Counted from the first letter of the stretch, positions 16,082 to 25,278 are shown. The stretch is DNA of 34,289 nt from Candidatus Parabeggiatoa sp. nov. 1 (GCA_003646175.1 QNER01000006.1:1-34289); one strand, 5' to 3'. Numbers and translations: made by a program. The notes: generated by a model from the letters alone, not told the origin.

Positions 16082-16375
16082 TTATTGGTTTTGGTTGAAT
16101 ATTTTTTCTAATTCAGAAGCCAATTCATTCATTGGAATAGCGTCTCTATTTTCGTAAAGCGCATCAATTTTAAGTTCTAAAGCATAAGAAAATTTTTTTT
16201 CTAACAGATCTTTGTATTGATCGATCCAACGATAAACTGCTCCTTTGTTGATACTATTAAGTTTTTGTAATACTTCAGCGTGGATTCCTTTTTTTTCAAA
16301 AAATTCGGTATTTAAAGTTTCAAATTGATTCAATAGCATTGAGCTGGTTGCTGTCCTACTATTTTTCCAGCGCAA
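16082..16375 (-). pseudogene. In-frame continuation of the caspase-iSTAND gene after a TGA
   Basis: This 97-codon stretch follows the caspase stop directly and in the same frame, with no base between. It has no plausible start of its own: the first codon is TTG with the upstream gene's coding sequence around it. Read through, it would supply the helical end of the inactive-STAND domain (LEKKFSYALELKIDALYEN, then AIPMNELASELEKIF). It is best explained as the C-terminal part of a 545-codon gene split by a single TGG-to-TGA change. A separate small protein made by re-initiation cannot be excluded. Confidence 0.65.
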
Positions 16376-17719
16376 TCATTTTTTAACGAATGAAAATTTT
16401 TCATCTTTATAATTAAAGGAGAGAAAAACGAGAAAAGGATGACGTTGAGCAATCATTTTTGGCCAATCTGCCCAAAATTCAATAAAACCATCAATAATCG
16501 TTTTTTTATCTTGCCAATCTGCTAAATCTTCAGTGAAGATACGAATAGAAAAAATAATAGGTTGCTGTTCTCTAGCAAGTTTATTGGCAATAGCCTCCTT
16601 TTTAGCAGCCGTATTTGTTTCACTTTCTAAAAACCATAATATATCTTGGTGCAATTTTTCAACGGTCTGAAATTCATCAACTCGAATTTCTCGGTTAAAT
16701 ATTCCGGCCCCAAAATATTTAGAAAGAACATTATCTGTTGGTAAGAAACCTTCTAGTAAACATCTTACAAATTCACCATATTCACTGTTATCACCATATA
16801 TAAAACAAAGTAAAGGATGTTGCCATTGTCCTTGATAATTTTGTATTGTTGTTCTTAGCTGGTGTTTTTGTCGTTCACGATTAGGTAACAAGAACAGCAG
16901 AGGCTCAAGCTGTGTTTCTGATGATTTATCCTTATCATTTTGTGACATTAGCCCGGTTTTACCGACACCACTTGTCCCTGGTGTTAATGAAATATTTTGA
17001 TAAGCTGGGTTTTTACAAATTCCCAATTTATCAGGCGAACCATGAGCACTTGACTGAGGTTCAGGTAAATCCTTATCAGTCAACTGCTTATTTAAATGAT
17101 TGATAATATCTTGAAGCGTTAAAATTTCTCCGGCATTTTTAATGCCTTGTTTCAAAATAACCAATAGTTCATGGGTAAAAGCCGTATAATACGCATTTTC
17201 TGGCGATTCATCCTTAGCCGCTTGGTTAGAAGGGGCTGCAGTCATAAAAAAAACGTTTTTGCCTCGACTATCTACGCCCTCTTTTGCCATCGCACTAAAA
17301 CAACAATCTATGATAAAAATGAGGTTTTTTACTCTGGCTTTTTTTATCACTAAATCGACTAGACGCTTTGAAGGCATTGCACCAGTATATTCAGGTTCTT
17401 CGGGCCGCGTTTTTTTAGTCGCTAAATAGAAATTTTGTGAACGATAAATACCATGCCCAGCATAATAAACAATTATCGTATCCAAAACATTAGGAATAAT
17501 ACCAATGATTTCTGAAGTGATTTCAGTGACATTATCCCTATCTAGCATCATACAAATCTGGTTTTTATCAATACCAACCATTTCAATGAGCAAGCGGCGA
17601 AACTCGACAAGGTTACTTTTTACATTAGGTAAATTTTGGAAACCTTCATTTGCAAAGTCAAATTCACTGGCTCCAATCAAAATGGCTTGGGTATTGTTTG
17701 GATCAATCAGCGTCATCAT
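16376..17719 (-). CDS. Caspase-like protease with inactive-STAND-like C-terminal domain
   Basis: The protein has 447 residues up to the TGA. Residues 9-230 are a caspase-fold peptidase with catalytic His in VYYAGHG (H89) and Cys in FIIDCCFSAMA (C140). Residues about 275-447 match the inactive STAND pattern: LLPNRERQKHQL, then LLCFIYGDNSEYGEF where a P-loop would be, and a late strand PFLVFLSFNY. A GTSGVGKT sequence (250-257) in the linker fits the Walker A pattern but lies outside a recognisable ATPase fold. The start overlaps the EACC1 stop (ATGA). In related systems the iSTAND part senses or scaffolds and the caspase executes cell suicide or cleaves partners. The domain appears cut short by the stop (see 16082-16375). 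Confidence 0.8.
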   Translation of the reverse strand: MMTLIDPNNTQAILIGASEFDFANEGFQNLPNVKSNLVEFRRLLIEMVGIDKNQICMMLDRDNVTEITSEIIGIIPNVLDTIIVYYAGHGIYRSQNFYLATKKTRPEEPEYTGAMPSKRLVDLVIKKARVKNLIFIIDCCFSAMAKEGVDSRGKNVFFMTAAPSNQAAKDESPENAYYTAFTHELLVILKQGIKNAGEILTLQDIINHLNKQLTDKDLPEPQSSAHGSPDKLGICKNPAYQNISLTPGTSGVGKTGLMSQNDKDKSSETQLEPLLFLLPNRERQKHQLRTTIQNYQGQWQHPLLCFIYGDNSEYGEFVRCLLEGFLPTDNVLSKYFGAGIFNREIRVDEFQTVEKLHQDILWFLESETNTAAKKEAIANKLAREQQPIIFSIRIFTEDLADWQDKKTIIDGFIEFWADWPKMIAQRHPFLVFLSFNYKDEKFSFVKK

Positions 17720-18072
17720 TTATTCCTACGTGATTTGCCTTTGATTTCAGCAAGCAATGCTTGAATTTTAGCCTCGTTTTCTGGTAAAACATCAGCCGGA
17801 TTTTTCAACGTGGGCTGTATCACAACCTCGTTATGTTTTCGCCAACTGGCAATATTAATCGCAATATCTGCTAATGCAACAACCGTTGAAACAATAGCAA
17901 TGAGAGTCGAGGGATCAACCAACCCGCCCATATCGCCTTTGGTGTGGGGGAGTTCTTTTCTCACCACCGTTAAGCCGTCAATATTTGCCCGCTCTAACCA
18001 ACCCATCAAATCCGATAATGTGTCTTCATTGGCATCTTGCCCTTCTAGGCGCAATTCTAATTCTAAACTCAT
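17716..18072 (-). CDS. EACC1: effector-associated constant component 1
   Basis: The start at 18072 (MSLELELRLEGQDANEDTLS) has AGAGG just upstream; the longer frame adds 20 unlikely residues. The protein is 118 residues: an N-terminal alpha/beta part ending in VVRKELPHTKGDMGG, then a hydrophobic helix (LIAIVSTVVALADIAINIA), then a charged tail. This is the EACC1 pattern of NTP-dependent conflict systems, where the small protein sits beside a caspase or other effector in a ternary arrangement. The stop overlaps the caspase start. As first gene of the operon it is likely preceded by the promoter, which I could not place. Confidence 0.78.
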   Translation of the reverse strand: MSLELELRLEGQDANEDTLSDLMGWLERANIDGLTVVRKELPHTKGDMGGLVDPSTLIAIVSTVVALADIAINIASWRKHNEVVIQPTLKNPADVLPENEAKIQALLAEIKGKSRRNK

Positions 18073-18227
18073 AAAAACCTCTGGCAAAATGTATAAAAAA
18101 TATAAATAGTTTGAAATTGAGACAATAGCCAAATCAATAGGCTGTGTAAACTACTGCGTATATGTAGGTGCGTTTAAATTCTTTAATACTTATAATATTT
18201 TTAGGGTTCAAGATCAAGAAAACCAAA

Positions 18228-18330
18228 TTTATAGACGTTCAGAAAAATATTTAGGGTAAAACCGTAAAGCGTTTCCAAAACGCTTTACGGTTTCATTCTT
18301 AAATTATTATTCTTACAAACTATAGCATGA
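18228..18330. repeat. Dispersed repeat R5 with hairpin
   Basis: It contains the perfect hairpin AAACCGTAAAGCGTT (18259-18273) / AACGCTTTACGGTTT (18279-18293) followed by TTATTATTCTTACAAACTATA. The same order, inverted, occurs at about 24868-24945, with shortened copies at 19774-19807 and 33612-33690. It lies upstream of EACC1, so it may act as an upstream terminator or as part of the operon's leader. Confidence 0.6.
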
Positions 18331-18433
18331 TTCAACTCAATTATTTTGCAATAAAATTAATCAGGGAGTTGCGGTTAAAGATCAGTAGCTTTAAGAAGTT
18401 TTTGCGCGCAAAAATTTTTGCAGCGACTACAAA

Positions 18434-18466
18434 AGAACCCAAGTTTTTTGACAAAACTTGGGTTCT
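18434..18466. terminator. Perfect 14-bp stem-loop
   Basis: Arms AGAACCCAAGTTTT and AAAACTTGGGTTCT enclose a five-base loop. It is terminator-like by shape and could work on either strand, but no gene ends next to it. It may insulate the EACC1 operon. Confidence 0.4.
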
Positions 18467-18518
18467 GAAGCGGGTATATTATTTTCCCGCTAATCCCTAA
18501 TCAATTGGTTATCAAGAC

Positions 18519-18891
18519 ACTAGTGGAGGATGGCGGAAATCTTCGGACCACCCCAACAGCCTTGTCTGAAAGCGAAAGTGCCCTAAAGGGCACTACCAGA
18601 CGGTTAGTCGGCTTTAGCCTTTTTCGCTTTTAGACAACGGCCCAACGCCGTTGGCGGGGTGGTACGGAAATTGGAGCGATCGTGCACTAGTACAGTAAAG
18701 CGGAAATCTTCGGACCACCCGCCATGAAAAGCCTGGGGAGAAATCCCCAGGCTAAAAGCGAAAAAATGCTAAAGCAGACTAACCCCCCCAGGTTTAGTTT
18801 TCGTAGTGCCCTGATACGTACTTGAGCTTTCAGACAACCGCTTTAGCTGTTGGCTGAGGTGGCACTGAAACTGGAGCGATCGTGTACTAGA
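18519..18891. repeat. Two tandem R2 repeats
   Basis: Unit one (18519-18692) and unit two (about 18687-18891) both run from ACTAGT through GGAAATCTTCGGACCACC to a GGAGCGATCGTG block followed by CACTAGT or TACTAGA, sharing the ACTAGT at the junction. The inner parts differ, each with its own hairpin (GTGCCCTAAAGGGCAC in one, CCTGGGGAGAAATCCCCAGG in the other). With the R5 copy and the stem-loop this fills 18073-18921, where I see no gene. Confidence 0.65.
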
Positions 18892-18921
18892 ATTTTCACC
18901 TAGTGAAAAATGACAATACAT

Positions 18922-19527
18922 TTAAGTTATTGCCTTTTCGCATTCTGAAAACAGCAGATTTAAAACCCCCAATAACTCTTCTATATGTTGAATGCCAACA
19001 GCAATCGGATGCCGAATAAACACGTTTTTTTCTAATTTGCCAAATTGCCAAGTATCGCCCGTCGTGACAATAGACAAAATTGGAATATCAACAGAGTTAT
19101 TCATTTTTTGGCAAACAACCGATTGCAATAAGGCTTGCGTCCAACCTTCATCAAAGTTCTCATTTTTGACTTCCACCGTCAAAAGCAAAGGTTTATAAAC
19201 TTTTTTATACCCTGTCGGTGTTTTGGCAGTGATTAAATAATCAGGAATGACAATCACATCATCCGCTTTAATTTGAACATGGCTAAATAGATTTAATCGC
19301 GAATGCTTTTTCCATACTTCTTTTAAAAACGGCACCACAATAAATTCGGTAGAAAATGCTTCTTTGTCATCTTCCCCCCGGTTTTTGAGAGAAAAAGCCA
19401 GTTCTTCTTTAAACCAATCCATGACACTAACGGGTTGAATTTTATCAAAATCAATAAATTCAACCATTTGATACTTCAGATGGTAATGGTCTAAAATTAC
19501 CATAATATTGTCAAGTTTATTAGTCAT
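18922..19527 (-). CDS. PD-(D/E)XK-like protein of unknown role
   Basis: The ATG at 19527 has GGAAAGAAG upstream, giving 201 residues; the longer frame reads through short repeats. The segment VIPDYLITAK followed by LLLTVEVKNENFDEGW and then QALLQS fits the D...ExK...Q nuclease core. The rest is helical and has no name I recognise. Similar proteins are scattered in cyanobacteria and sulfur bacteria without a known job. It lies about 850 bases upstream of the EACC1 operon on the same strand, separated by repeats, so a link to that system is only possible. Confidence 0.55.
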   Translation of the reverse strand: MTNKLDNIMVILDHYHLKYQMVEFIDFDKIQPVSVMDWFKEELAFSLKNRGEDDKEAFSTEFIVVPFLKEVWKKHSRLNLFSHVQIKADDVIVIPDYLITAKTPTGYKKVYKPLLLTVEVKNENFDEGWTQALLQSVVCQKMNNSVDIPILSIVTTGDTWQFGKLEKNVFIRHPIAVGIQHIEELLGVLNLLFSECEKAIT

Positions 19528-19570
19528 CACTTCTTTCCTAACATTTCTATAGTATTCCAGTTCAATCCGT

Positions 19571-19640
19571 CCAAACTTTAGTTTGGTAAGCCCAAGATAA
19601 ATCTTGAACTCCAATTCAAGATAAATCTTGGACTCCAATT
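19571..19640. repeat. Palindrome and 24-bp tandem repeat
   Basis: CCAAACTTTAGTTTGG (19571-19586) is followed by two copies of a 24-base unit, CAAGATAAATCTTGRACTCC plus AATT, at 19593 and 19617. The unit itself contains the palindrome CAAGATAAATCTTG. The CCAAACTxxAGTTTGG palindrome with GGACTCC beside it recurs near 19874 and 33459. It lies immediately upstream of the 18922-19527 gene and may include its control region. Confidence 0.55.
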
Positions 19641-19773
19641 AAAAATTGCGCAAGTTTGTCATAAATATAATTATAATTAATGGCGGCATCTAAAATACTT
19701 TGCTGTTTGGCCTCGCCTTGGATATCCGTCCTTGCCATCTCTGGTTGTATAGTTGCCCATAAATGTTTGTGCC

Positions 19774-19807
19774 AAACCGTAAAGCGTTGCCAAACGCTTT
19801 ACGGTTT
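19774..19807. terminator. Perfect 15-bp stem-loop followed by T run
   Basis: AAACCGTAAAGCGTT, loop GCCA, AACGCTTTACGGTTT, then TTT. The form is that of an intrinsic terminator, and the stem is the R5 core. No gene that ends here was identified, so it is probably a dispersed copy. Confidence 0.45.
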
Positions 19808-20100
19808 TTTCATAAGGCGGATAACATCGCGGCATGATTTTCACAAATCGCCTATGTCATTATTCTAACGCGCCAAACTAAAGTTTGGACTCCACTAGTG
19901 CCGGATCGTGGTGGATGGTACTCGCCTCATAATCCTTTCTTGATTCATTGGTAAAATCACGGATGGGTAAAGAAACGGTGGTATTTTGATAAACCACCGG
20001 GATTATCCAGTCTGCTAGGGCGGTTTTTGTACTTTAGGCGCGTTCCCAATTCCCAATTTCCAAGTACAATGTATTTAACTTCAATCACCACGCGGCCCTC

Positions 20101-20221
20101 TCGTACAAGGTTCGCCTTGTATTCCTGAGAATCGGCCTCGTACAAGGTTCGCCTTGTATTCCTGAGAATCGGCCTCGTACAAGGTTCGCCTTGTATTCCT
20201 GAGAATCGGCCTCGTACAAGG
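20101..20221. repeat. 37-bp tandem array, just over three units
   Basis: Units begin at 20103, 20140, 20177 and 20214 (the last is partial). Each has GTACAAGGTTCGCCTTGTAT, a near-palindrome, followed by TCCTGAGAATCGGCCTC. The units are identical, so this is not a CRISPR array. The end GTACAAGGTTTGCCTGAAAC links it to the large palindrome at 26193-26323. Between 19528 and 20324 I see only repeats; a long frame crossing the array (19957-20328) is not convincing as a gene. Confidence 0.75.
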
Positions 20222-20324
20222 TTTGCCTGAAACGAATTTAAGCATATGCGGCAAGCTGTTGGCTGAAGTGGTATGGAGTAAAAACCCTTCATTGACTGTT
20301 CTTCAACCAAGAATACGAGCCATT

Positions 20325-20651
20325 TCATTTTGGTTCTGCTCCTTCAAATAAACCCTTTTCCCATAACCATCCCGGTTTATCGCATAGTGCAACGACATCA
20401 GGATAGGTATACAACCCTGTGGAACTTACCTTGACACGCATGTCATTGGCATACACCCGGCAAGGACGCTTTTTGAATTGTGTGTGAATTTAAGCTAAAA
20501 CATTTGCTGTGATCTGATTATGTTCTGGACTTGCACCTGGCATCGCAAATATTTAGCCATCAAAATATTCGCTTTTGTATTCAGCCTCGCGTTCCAAAGC
20601 TAAATATTCTTCTGGTGTCATATAGGCTATCTGAGCTTGTGCGGGCATCAT
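20325..20651 (-). pseudogene. Uma2-family endonuclease, dead N-terminal half
   Basis: Reading from 20651 it gives MMPAQAQIAYMTPEEYLALE, EAEYKSEYFDG, stop, IFAMPGASPEHNQITANVLA, stop, then KKRPCRVYANDMRVKVSSTG and LYTYPDVVALC. This is the start of a Uma2 (DUF820) PD-(D/E)XK protein, with the expected EYFDGEI glutamate codon changed to TAA and a second TAA in place of a later residue. The C-terminal half is missing; the sequence ends near the R2/37-bp repeat region. Confidence 0.85.
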
Positions 20652-21267
20652 ATTTTCTCAGTTTTAAGTTTCGCTCATCTTGGAAATGAGGTTTCACCGA
20701 TTTTTTTATTCCCGATAAAAACCTTACCACTTCTCATTATACACACAGAGGGCACAGAGTTGACACTGAGGAACACAGAGAAAGTTTTTTTAATTAATTC
20801 AAATAGTTATTTTATTATTTGGGTTTATTAAAAAGTCAAATTTGTTCCCTTGCTCAGTATAGTTGTACTTTTGGCTTTAATTCGTTGATTTCTGGGATGA
20901 GTTGTACTTGGCTTTTAGGTGGTAAGGGGTTTGGTAGGGAATGGTTCTGGGCAGGCTAACTTGATGTATTAAAATCTAGCACAACGGATACCCTTCATTG
21001 CCGAATAAAGAGACTCAATTCACCCATAAGTCTTGTGATTCATTCTCCATCCACAGATTAGAAAAGTGGCCGCTATCGGTGCGAATAATTCCTTAATAGC
21101 CTTATCAGTTTATTTCGAGTATCCGTTGTACTATATGCCTATTGCCGTGTTAAAGCGTCCCGTGTTTGTGGGTCGGCAGCAGCGACGCTCCAGCAAAGAT
21201 AATGCGATCGGGCTCAGGCGCGCTCCCGCGATAAATAATTTAATTGGTAAAATCAGTTACTTAAATA
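20652..21267. other. No gene recognised
   Basis: The stretch holds short ACACAGAG-type direct repeats at about 20740-20785 (the motif also found inside the 14768-15059 element), AT-rich sequence and a few short frames with no protein-like character. One short minus-strand frame around 20870-20950 is proline-rich, but it has no start or family I can support. Confidence 0.5.
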
Positions 21268-21299
21268 CTTATGTATAACGATGAGCGCAGGGCGTGGGA
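21268..21299. repeat. Solo end of the 5182-5357 element
   Basis: CTTATGTATAACGATGAGCG followed by CAGGGCGTGGGAA matches the right arm at 5325-5357. As there, the next host sequence is the 3' end of the nuclease gene. The other arm of the element is absent, so this copy was cut or recombined. Confidence 0.6.
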
Positions 21300-21309
21300 A
21301 TTACCAAGA

Positions 21310-21827
21310 ATTAGTGAGGTTTTGTGTGTGCCGGCGAATATTTTTTAATCACCTCTGGTGGAAGCCCAAAGTGTTTGAACATTTCTCTCATAGACACCGG
21401 GCATAATTTGTTTGAATGCCTGTTTTGAAATCGCTTGTGGCTGAATCAAGGTTTAAGCCAGCAACCAGACTTTTCTTTGAGGAAAACGGGTAGCCACCGC
21501 ATAAAGCTGAAAATGCTCTTTTGGCAATAATTTGTTCAAGGACAGACTGACTGGTTTTCGATAAATCACGTAACTGCTAATCAGTTCATTGATCGCCCAA
21601 TCATCTAGCGGCTCCCAGAGCGATTTGTACGTCAATAAATTATGGTCAGACAGATTATCTAAACCATCAGGCACCTCTTCAAGCGGTTTGCCTTCAGATT
21701 TTTTAATAATCACCACATCCAAATATTGTTGTTGTAGTGATAAAAATTTTTCTAACTCGACTTCATAGTTTGAATCTGTCAAATAATCCGCTATGGTTAG
21801 ACCAAATAGGTGATGCCAGTCAATCAT
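21310..21827 (-). pseudogene. Second truncated copy of the nuclease gene at 5378-6436
   Basis: The N-terminal 115 residues are intact and include the segment TIADYLTD missing from the first copy (IDWHHLFGLTIADYLTDSNY, EVELEKFLSLQQQYLDVVII, DGLDNLSDHNLLTYKSLWEP). After RFPQ the frame is lost. About 60 bases of the distal 3' end (around 21315-21385) are joined directly to the middle part, so roughly 550 bases present in the other copy, including its inserted element, are missing. Both copies share flanks, which points to duplication of a block larger than the gene. Confidence 0.7.
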
Positions 21828-21940
21828 CAGTTTTACCTATAAATTAAACATGAAACAGCAATTGATTAGCCAAAATCTTATCAGTTTTTCTCTTTCCCCT
21901 AGGTTTCACCTTTTCATAGTTTTTGCGCGCAATAACGTTT

Positions 21941-21968
21941 GGTGGGCAACAAAAAGACGTTGCCCACC
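21941..21968 (-). terminator. Perfect 10-bp stem-loop downstream of typA
   Basis: GGTGGGCAAC, eight-base loop, GTTGCCCACC. It lies 16 bases beyond the typA stop on the minus strand. The same palindrome is found at 26122-26147 and in part inside 5182-5357, so it is a dispersed element placed where it could stop transcription. Confidence 0.55.
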
Positions 21969-21983
21969 CTACGATATACAAAC

Positions 21984-23798
21984 TTAAGCGGCCCGTGCTG
22001 CTCGTTTGCGTTCAAATTCTTTTAGTAATTTTTTACGCAAACGAATCGTTTTCGGGGTGACTTCCACTAATTCATCATCATCAATGAATTCAAGGGCTTG
22101 TTCTAATGTGAGCCGAATGGGGGGGGTCAATAATATGTTTTCGTCGGTTCCGGCTGCGCGAATGTTGGTTAATTGTTTGGCCTTGAGCGGGTTGACGACT
22201 AAGTCGTTGTTCCGCGAGTGGATGCCTATAACCATGCCATCATAAACTTCTTCGCCGGGGCCGATTAATAAGCGGCCTCGTTCTTGTAAATTGAAGAGCG
22301 CGTAACCTAAGCTCTTGCCTTCCCCATTAGCAATTAAAACGCCGTTGATACGCTGTCCAATTTCGCCCGGCTTCACCGGGGCGTATCGCTCAAAGACGTG
22401 ATACAGTAACCCGGTGCCAGAGGTTGCTGTCAAAAACTCGGTGCGAAAACCAATCAGTCCGCGTGCTGGGATGGTAAAGTCAAGGCGCATTCGGCCTTTG
22501 CCATCAGGTAGCATATTGACTAAATCCGCTTTGCGTTCCCCCAGCAATTCCATCACTGTGCCTTGATAGGCTTGTTCGACATCTATTGTGAGGTTTTCGT
22601 AAGGCTCGCAACGCACGCCGTCAATCTCTTTGATAATCACTTTGGGACGGGAGACAGCGAGTTCATAGTTCTCACGGCGCATGTTTTCAATCAAAATGCC
22701 AAGGTGCAATTCACCACGTCCAGATACCAGAAATTTATCGGGGTCCTCAGTGTCTTCAACGCGCAACGCGACGTTATGCAATAATTCGCGTTGGAGGCGT
22801 TCACGAATTTGGCGAGAGGTGACATATTTGCCTTCTTTTCCAGCAAACGGTGAGGTGTTTACCTGAAAAGTCATGCTCACGGTTGGCTCATCCACCGTGA
22901 GGGCGGGCAACGGGACAATATGCTCCGGATCACAGAGGGTATCGGAGATGTTTAATTTGTCTATCCCGGTAAACGCAATAATGTCGCCGGCAGTGGCTTC
23001 CGGCATTTCCACCCGTTCCAAGCCATGAAAACCCAGCGCTTGTAGCAGTCGTCCCTGACGTTTTTTACCTTCCACATCAATGATAACGACCGGGGTATTG
23101 CTTTTAATTCGCCCGCAACTAATCCGCCCGATGCCAATCACGCCGACATAACTGGAATAATCTAGCGCGCTGACTTGCAGTTGAAACGGCTCATCGGGAT
23201 CGACATCGGGAATGGGCACATATTCAATAATGGCTTCAAACAAGGGCTGCATATCCCCTTCGCGCACATCGCTGCTGGAACTGGCATAGCCCTCAAGTGC
23301 TGAGGCATAAATCACTGGGAAATCCAGTTGGGCATCGTCGGCCCCCAAACGGTCAAATAATTCAAAGGTTTGGTCTAACACCCAATCGGGACGTGCGCCA
23401 TCGCGGTCAATTTTATTAATCACCACAACGGGGCGCAAACCACGCGCTAAAGCTTTTTGGGTAACAAAGCGGGTTTGTGGCATAGGCCCTTCCACCGCGT
23501 CAACCAGTAACAGTACCGAATCCACCATCGACAACACCCGCTCAACTTCGCCACCAAAATCGGCATGTCCGGGGGTATCGACAATATTAATTCGATAGTC
23601 CTGCCAACGAAGGGCGGTATTTTTGGATAAGATGGTAATGCCACGCTCTTTTTCTAAGTCGTTGGAATCCATCACCCGCTCAACGTTGTTGTTACGGTTT
23701 TTTAAGGTACCCGATTGTTGCAAGAGTTTATCAACAAGGGTGGTTTTGCCATGATCAACATGGGCAATAATAGCGATATTACGCAGTTTGGTAATCAC
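21984..23798 (-). CDS. typA: BipA/TypA ribosome-associated GTPase
   Basis: GTG at 23798 is chosen because it gives the family start ([20 protein letters not shown]) and 604 residues, the normal length; the longer frame adds 83 unlikely residues. G1 AHVDHGKT, G3 [15 protein letters not shown]4 [10 protein letters not shown] and G5 SALEG are all present. Domains II and III, EF-G-like domain V and the BipA-specific C-terminal domain ([23 protein letters not shown]) are complete. It is a translational GTPase that binds 70S ribosomes and helps ribosome assembly and stress or low-temperature growth. It is a core housekeeping gene and looks undamaged. Confidence 0.95.
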   Translation of the reverse strand: MITKLRNIAIIAHVDHGKTTLVDKLLQQSGTLKNRNNNVERVMDSNDLEKERGITILSKNTALRWQDYRINIVDTPGHADFGGEVERVLSMVDSVLLLVDAVEGPMPQTRFVTQKALARGLRPVVVINKIDRDGARPDWVLDQTFELFDRLGADDAQLDFPVIYASALEGYASSSSDVREGDMQPLFEAIIEYVPIPDVDPDEPFQLQVSALDYSSYVGVIGIGRISCGRIKSNTPVVIIDVEGKKRQGRLLQALGFHGLERVEMPEATAGDIIAFTGIDKLNISDTLCDPEHIVPLPALTVDEPTVSMTFQVNTSPFAGKEGKYVTSRQIRERLQRELLHNVALRVEDTEDPDKFLVSGRGELHLGILIENMRRENYELAVSRPKVIIKEIDGVRCEPYENLTIDVEQAYQGTVMELLGERKADLVNMLPDGKGRMRLDFTIPARGLIGFRTEFLTATSGTGLLYHVFERYAPVKPGEIGQRINGVLIANGEGKSLGYALFNLQERGRLLIGPGEEVYDGMVIGIHSRNNDLVVNPLKAKQLTNIRAAGTDENILLTPPIRLTLEQALEFIDDDELVEVTPKTIRLRKKLLKEFERKRAARAA

Positions 23799-24095
23799 AC
23801 CAATAATCTCAATTAGGGAAAAAAAGTAAGTAAAAGTTGAAGGCTCATAAGGCTCATAAGGCTCAACCAAAGTCGTTTGCCTGAGCTTGTCAAAGGCAAC
23901 AAAAGCTCGATACGGTGGCGAGTATACATAAGGGAATGAAATCACACACAACACTGAAGACTTATAGTTGTTCAGAAAAGTTTTATCCCCCAAAGGTTTA
24001 GCACCGAATTTTTCTGGACATCTGTCACATTCACAATAAGTCCCCACTATAGCAAGTTGGCTTCATTGTTGAATAAGCCAACTTAAATTTATTCA
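23799..24095. other. Intergenic region upstream of typA
   Basis: It contains three tandem GGCTCATAA-type units at about 23845-23868 and otherwise no gene or clear signal. The typA promoter must lie here but I cannot point to it. Confidence 0.4.
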
Positions 24096-24641
24096 TCATA
24101 TCGGTTTGACATGGAATTTAAAACTCCCGCTGGGATCTATTTCAAATGTCATTTCATGATCATCGCCAGACATGACTACCACGGTGACTCCTATAGTAAA
24201 TCCAAGCACGGCACCGACGCCGGCGGCAATGGCTATGGTTGCGGGTGCTACTGGCCCCCCGGCGGCCCCAACCGCGGCCCCGGCGACTACGCCTCTTGCC
24301 ATAAATGCAGAACCAACTACCGCACCGGTGCTGACGGCCGATGCCAAAGAAGCCCCTGCTAATGTCAATATGGCCGTCGTTTTTGCGCCTTCCATAAATG
24401 AGCCATCTTTATCGACTAATGAGTCGCTATGCTCATCTAACTTGATCAACTTATTCAGTTTTTCAGGCACTTGTTCAGGATGGGTAAAATCCGTTACGAC
24501 GTCAAAACTCACCTGACGGAAGGCTTGTTCTTCCAACTCTTTATAAAATTGTTCACTATCAGTGAACGTGAGTGTCTTAAAAGTCTCAGCCAGTGCTGAG
24601 TGAGTGAAAATGACTAACCCAATGGAAACTAACCATTTCAT
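24096..24641 (-). CDS. Secreted protein with glycine-zipper helices
   Basis: The protein is 181 residues with a clear signal peptide (MKWLVSIGLVIFTHSALA, cleavage after ALA). A charged region with conserved-looking EEQAFRQVSFDVV follows. Residues about 85-160 are rich in Gly and Ala with repeated G/A-xxx-G/A spacing (VGSAFMARGVVAGAAVGAA, GVGAVLGFTIGVTVVVM), typical of glycine-zipper membrane helices found in outer-membrane or toxin-like proteins. The C-terminus is short and beta-like (EIDPSGSFKFHV). A strong ribosome site (GGGAGGTAA) lies before the start. No family is recognised, and the gene stands alone. Confidence 0.75.
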   Translation of the reverse strand: MKWLVSIGLVIFTHSALAETFKTLTFTDSEQFYKELEEQAFRQVSFDVVTDFTHPEQVPEKLNKLIKLDEHSDSLVDKDGSFMEGAKTTAILTLAGASLASAVSTGAVVGSAFMARGVVAGAAVGAAGGPVAPATIAIAAGVGAVLGFTIGVTVVVMSGDDHEMTFEIDPSGSFKFHVKPI

Positions 24642-25031
24642 AAGTTTTTACCTCCCAATATCGAGCGTTGTCAACGCTATTAATCAGATGCGCTCTTATA
24701 TGGTGTGTCCCTTGAATTTGTGAAACAATCTTTTCACGGTTTTCAAGTGCGTTCTTTCTATATAATGTCCATCCGGCAACTCAAGCTTGTGTCATTTCAA
24801 CCAAGCCTGCGATTTTACTGACGCTATCCATTTAACGGGATAATATCCGTTTTAACATGTATAGTTTGTAAGAATAATAATTTCAGTTAGAAACCTTCAA
24901 TGCGTTTTGGAAACGCTTTACGGTTTTGCCCTAAACGTCTGATAACATATTCTGGGTGGACATAGATTAATTGTTATCAGCTATTTTTGTCTTGTCAAGT
25001 TCACAACTATAGATGTTCATATAAATAGCTT

Positions 25032-25064
25032 ACGGATAGTATCCATTCGAGGGATGCTATCTGT
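25032..25064. repeat. R3 33-bp hairpin
   Basis: ACGGATAGTATCCATTCGAG followed by GGATGCTATCTGT. The arms pair through ACGGATAG.ATCC / GGAT.CTATC.GT. Further copies are at 25603-25635, 33552-33584, 33999-34031 and 34040-34072, all exactly 33 bases. Confidence 0.75.
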
Positions 25065-25278
25065 TATGGCTGGTAGAACGCGCACCATTGAAACACACCT
25101 GCATTTTTTTTGCAATCAATTCTTATTGCAAATAGTCCAAAGTGCTGCTATGCACAGCAGTACACCATCACGGAAAATTTTTTACCACCTGCGCCTATTA
25201 TCCATTACCAATTACCCATTACCAAAAATAAAAAAACTTGAGCATTGGGTAGTAGGTTTGTTAGTATATGCAATCTTT

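Noticed and set aside
20101-20221. Possible CRISPR array
   Set aside because: The 37-bp units are identical throughout with no variable spacers, and no cas gene is present.
19957-20328. 123-residue minus-strand frame
   Set aside because: It runs through the 37-bp tandem array, whose period is not a multiple of three; the product is an artefact of repeat DNA.
21066-21278. 70-residue plus-strand frame
   Set aside because: No ribosome site, no family, and it ends inside a MITE arm.
24172-24516. 114-residue plus-strand frame rich in Ala, Thr and Pro
   Set aside because: Opposite strand of the glycine-zipper gene; its composition follows from the Gly/Ala codons on the real strand.
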